Source of the DNA: Acanthamoeba castellanii str. Neff
Lineage: Eukaryota; Discosea; Longamoebia; Acanthamoebidae
Length of the DNA stretch: 57,547 nt
Assembly (NCBI RefSeq): GCF_000313135.1
Contig: NW_004457380.1
Location: forward strand, 400,168 to 457,714
Direction of reading: 5' to 3'
Part shown: piece after piece, positions 56,456 through 57,547 of the stretch
Layout of the letters: the number at the start of each line of letters is the position of its first letter
Numbering within the stretch: position 1 is the stretch's first letter
Position numbers and translations under genes: made by a program
The notes under the pieces: model-generated
Database searches by the model: none
What the model was told of the DNA's origin: nothing
Seen by the model: the letters and a program-made list of their open reading frames with translations, nothing else

Positions 56456-56823
56456 GGTGGGGGCGAAGGAGTGGTGTGTGGTGATGAGCTTATTCTTATT
56501 CTTAGTAACTCCCTGCCTTCCGTCTCTCTTCTCTCTGTTGAGACTGTCTGACTTTCACCTTTTGTGTTGGTGCCCAAAGAGGCACGGGCGCCCGTGCACC
56601 GCCAAAAGAAAAAGAGAAAAGAAAAGAGGGGAAAAGACGTAACGCAGCTCGCCGACTGTTCTTTTGCCACCAAGCAGCAGCGAGGGAGGGCCACAGGGCG
56701 GCCAGCAGCCCGGCCGGAGGAGGAGGAGGAGGAGGAGGAGGATAGAAACAACGGGCTGGTGGTGCAAACCTGACTGCCGAATGCAAACGGCGGGCTGGCG
56801 GGCTGGCCGGCTTTACATGGCTA
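56456..56823. other. Intergenic region upstream of the selenium fusion gene
   Basis: The 368 bp between the fusion start and the stop of the next minus-strand gene. It includes a GGA-repeat run at about 56715-56742. No coding signal recognised. Confidence 0.6.
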
Positions 56824-57547
56824 CTAGTAGCCACCGCCGCCGTGGTGGTGGTGGTGGTGATGGGGTGGAGGCATGCCGTGGCCGTGCATGCCCGGCATGG
56901 GCATGGGCATGGGCGGGTACCCGTAGCCAGGAGCGCCATAGGGCGGCGGCTGCTGGTACGGCGCCGGCTGCTGGTACTGGTGGCCCCACGGAAGCGGGGT
57001 GATGTAGTCCCTGTGCATCACAGCAACACGCAACACATGCGTAGCACCAGAATCTGTTAGCTCAGCGCACAAGAGCTTCTGTGTATGCCGAGAGAAAGAG
57101 GGAGATGGTGGAGAGGAGGAGGATGAGGAGGATGTGGGATCGAGGCAATGGAGAGATGGAGGAGGTGGGCAGAGCGGCAGCTGGCTCGGGCGAATGTTTT
57201 GGATGGAGGAAGAATTCCTCCCCCTCCCTTTTCTATCAGAGGAGCCCCACGTGAAGAGGGGAATGGCGGATGGCGTAGAGGAGGGGGGGGGAACGCAACG
57301 GGGACGGGCGGCGAGGGCGTGGTGGTACGTACCGCCACCCGCCAGCAGGTTACCTACCTACCCCCCTCCCACTTTGGTCGGTCCGCCTCGGGGTAGTCGA
57401 GATGCCGTGAAAACGGGGTACTCGCCCCCTCCCCCCGGGGGGGGGGGAAGGCGGGGAGATTAGGAGAGGAGGGAAGCGAAGAAGAAGGGGGGGAGGGAGG
57501 CGCTGGGCATTCCCTCGGCTGAGGTGGAGGAGGGGCGAGGTCGAGCT
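56824..57547 (-). CDS. C-terminal part of a His/Gly/Pro/Tyr-rich protein (5' end outside window)
   Basis: The last exon, from an acceptor near 57020 to the stop at 56824, encodes DYITPLPWGHQYQQPAPYQ, then GAPGYGYPPMPMPMPGM, a HHHHHHH run and GGGGY. Such GYPP/QQP tails are low-complexity, disordered C-termini found on many amoebozoan membrane-binding or RNA-binding proteins and do not identify the family. Upstream bases to 57547 read as a G/A-rich intron with a possible exon edge near 57332 (GTACGTACC donor on the minus strand). The conserved part of the gene lies beyond the window. Confidence 0.5.

Overview
This is a eukaryotic nuclear window. Nearly every gene is split by many short GT-AG introns. 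The introns are packed with simple repeats and very often start with GTACG. Intergenic gaps are short, and coding exons are GC-rich. The gene set includes a Rap-type GTPase, an F-BAR/SH3 protein, a CudA-like factor, a tyrosine-kinase-like (TKL) kinase, a helicase-less Dicer, a WRKY factor and a lysozyme-like secreted protein. Together with the base composition, this points to a free-living amoebozoan of the Acanthamoeba type. That is an inference; no rRNA or tRNA gene was found to confirm it. I assembled exons by hand from splice sites and reading frames, so boundaries called resolved keep frame on both sides. Weaker ones are marked.

Left part (1-14.5 kb): 3' part of a Rap-like small GTPase (+); an alkylglycerol-monooxygenase-like membrane hydroxylase (+, 12 exons); an F-BAR protein with two SH3 domains (+, 17 exons); an unrecognised cysteine-motif protein (-); a divergent mitochondrial-carrier-family protein (+); and a small secreted lysozyme-like protein (+). 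14.7-21.8 kb holds two large surface proteins in convergent orientation: a mucin-stalk type I membrane protein (+) and a protein with about 12 EGF-like repeats (-).

Middle (22.1-34.8 kb): the proteasome ubiquitin receptor RPN13/ADRM1 (-) and Mediator subunit MED25 (+) share a divergent intergenic region of about 300 bp. They are followed by a leucine-rich-repeat protein (+), a small secreted protein (-) that has a near-identical inverted copy 18 kb away, and a CudA-like transcription factor (-). An orphan nucleotidase-like exon lies at about 35.1 kb. A large two-domain WRKY protein (+) covers 36.5-39.7 kb.

Right part (40.1-57.5 kb): a TKL protein kinase (-) with a Q/P/G-rich N-terminal half; a small unknown gene (-) ending 26 bp upstream of the kinase start; a Dicer-like RNase with dsRBD, PAZ, two RNase III domains and dsRBD but no helicase (+); the second copy of the secreted protein (+); and a fused selenocysteine lyase/selenophosphate synthetase gene (-). 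The 3' end of an H/G/P/Y-rich protein gene (-) closes the window. The strongest discovery candidate is the selenium fusion gene: one polypeptide would release selenium from selenocysteine and activate it to selenophosphate. The Dicer architecture, the two-domain WRKY protein and the inverted secreted-protein pair come next.
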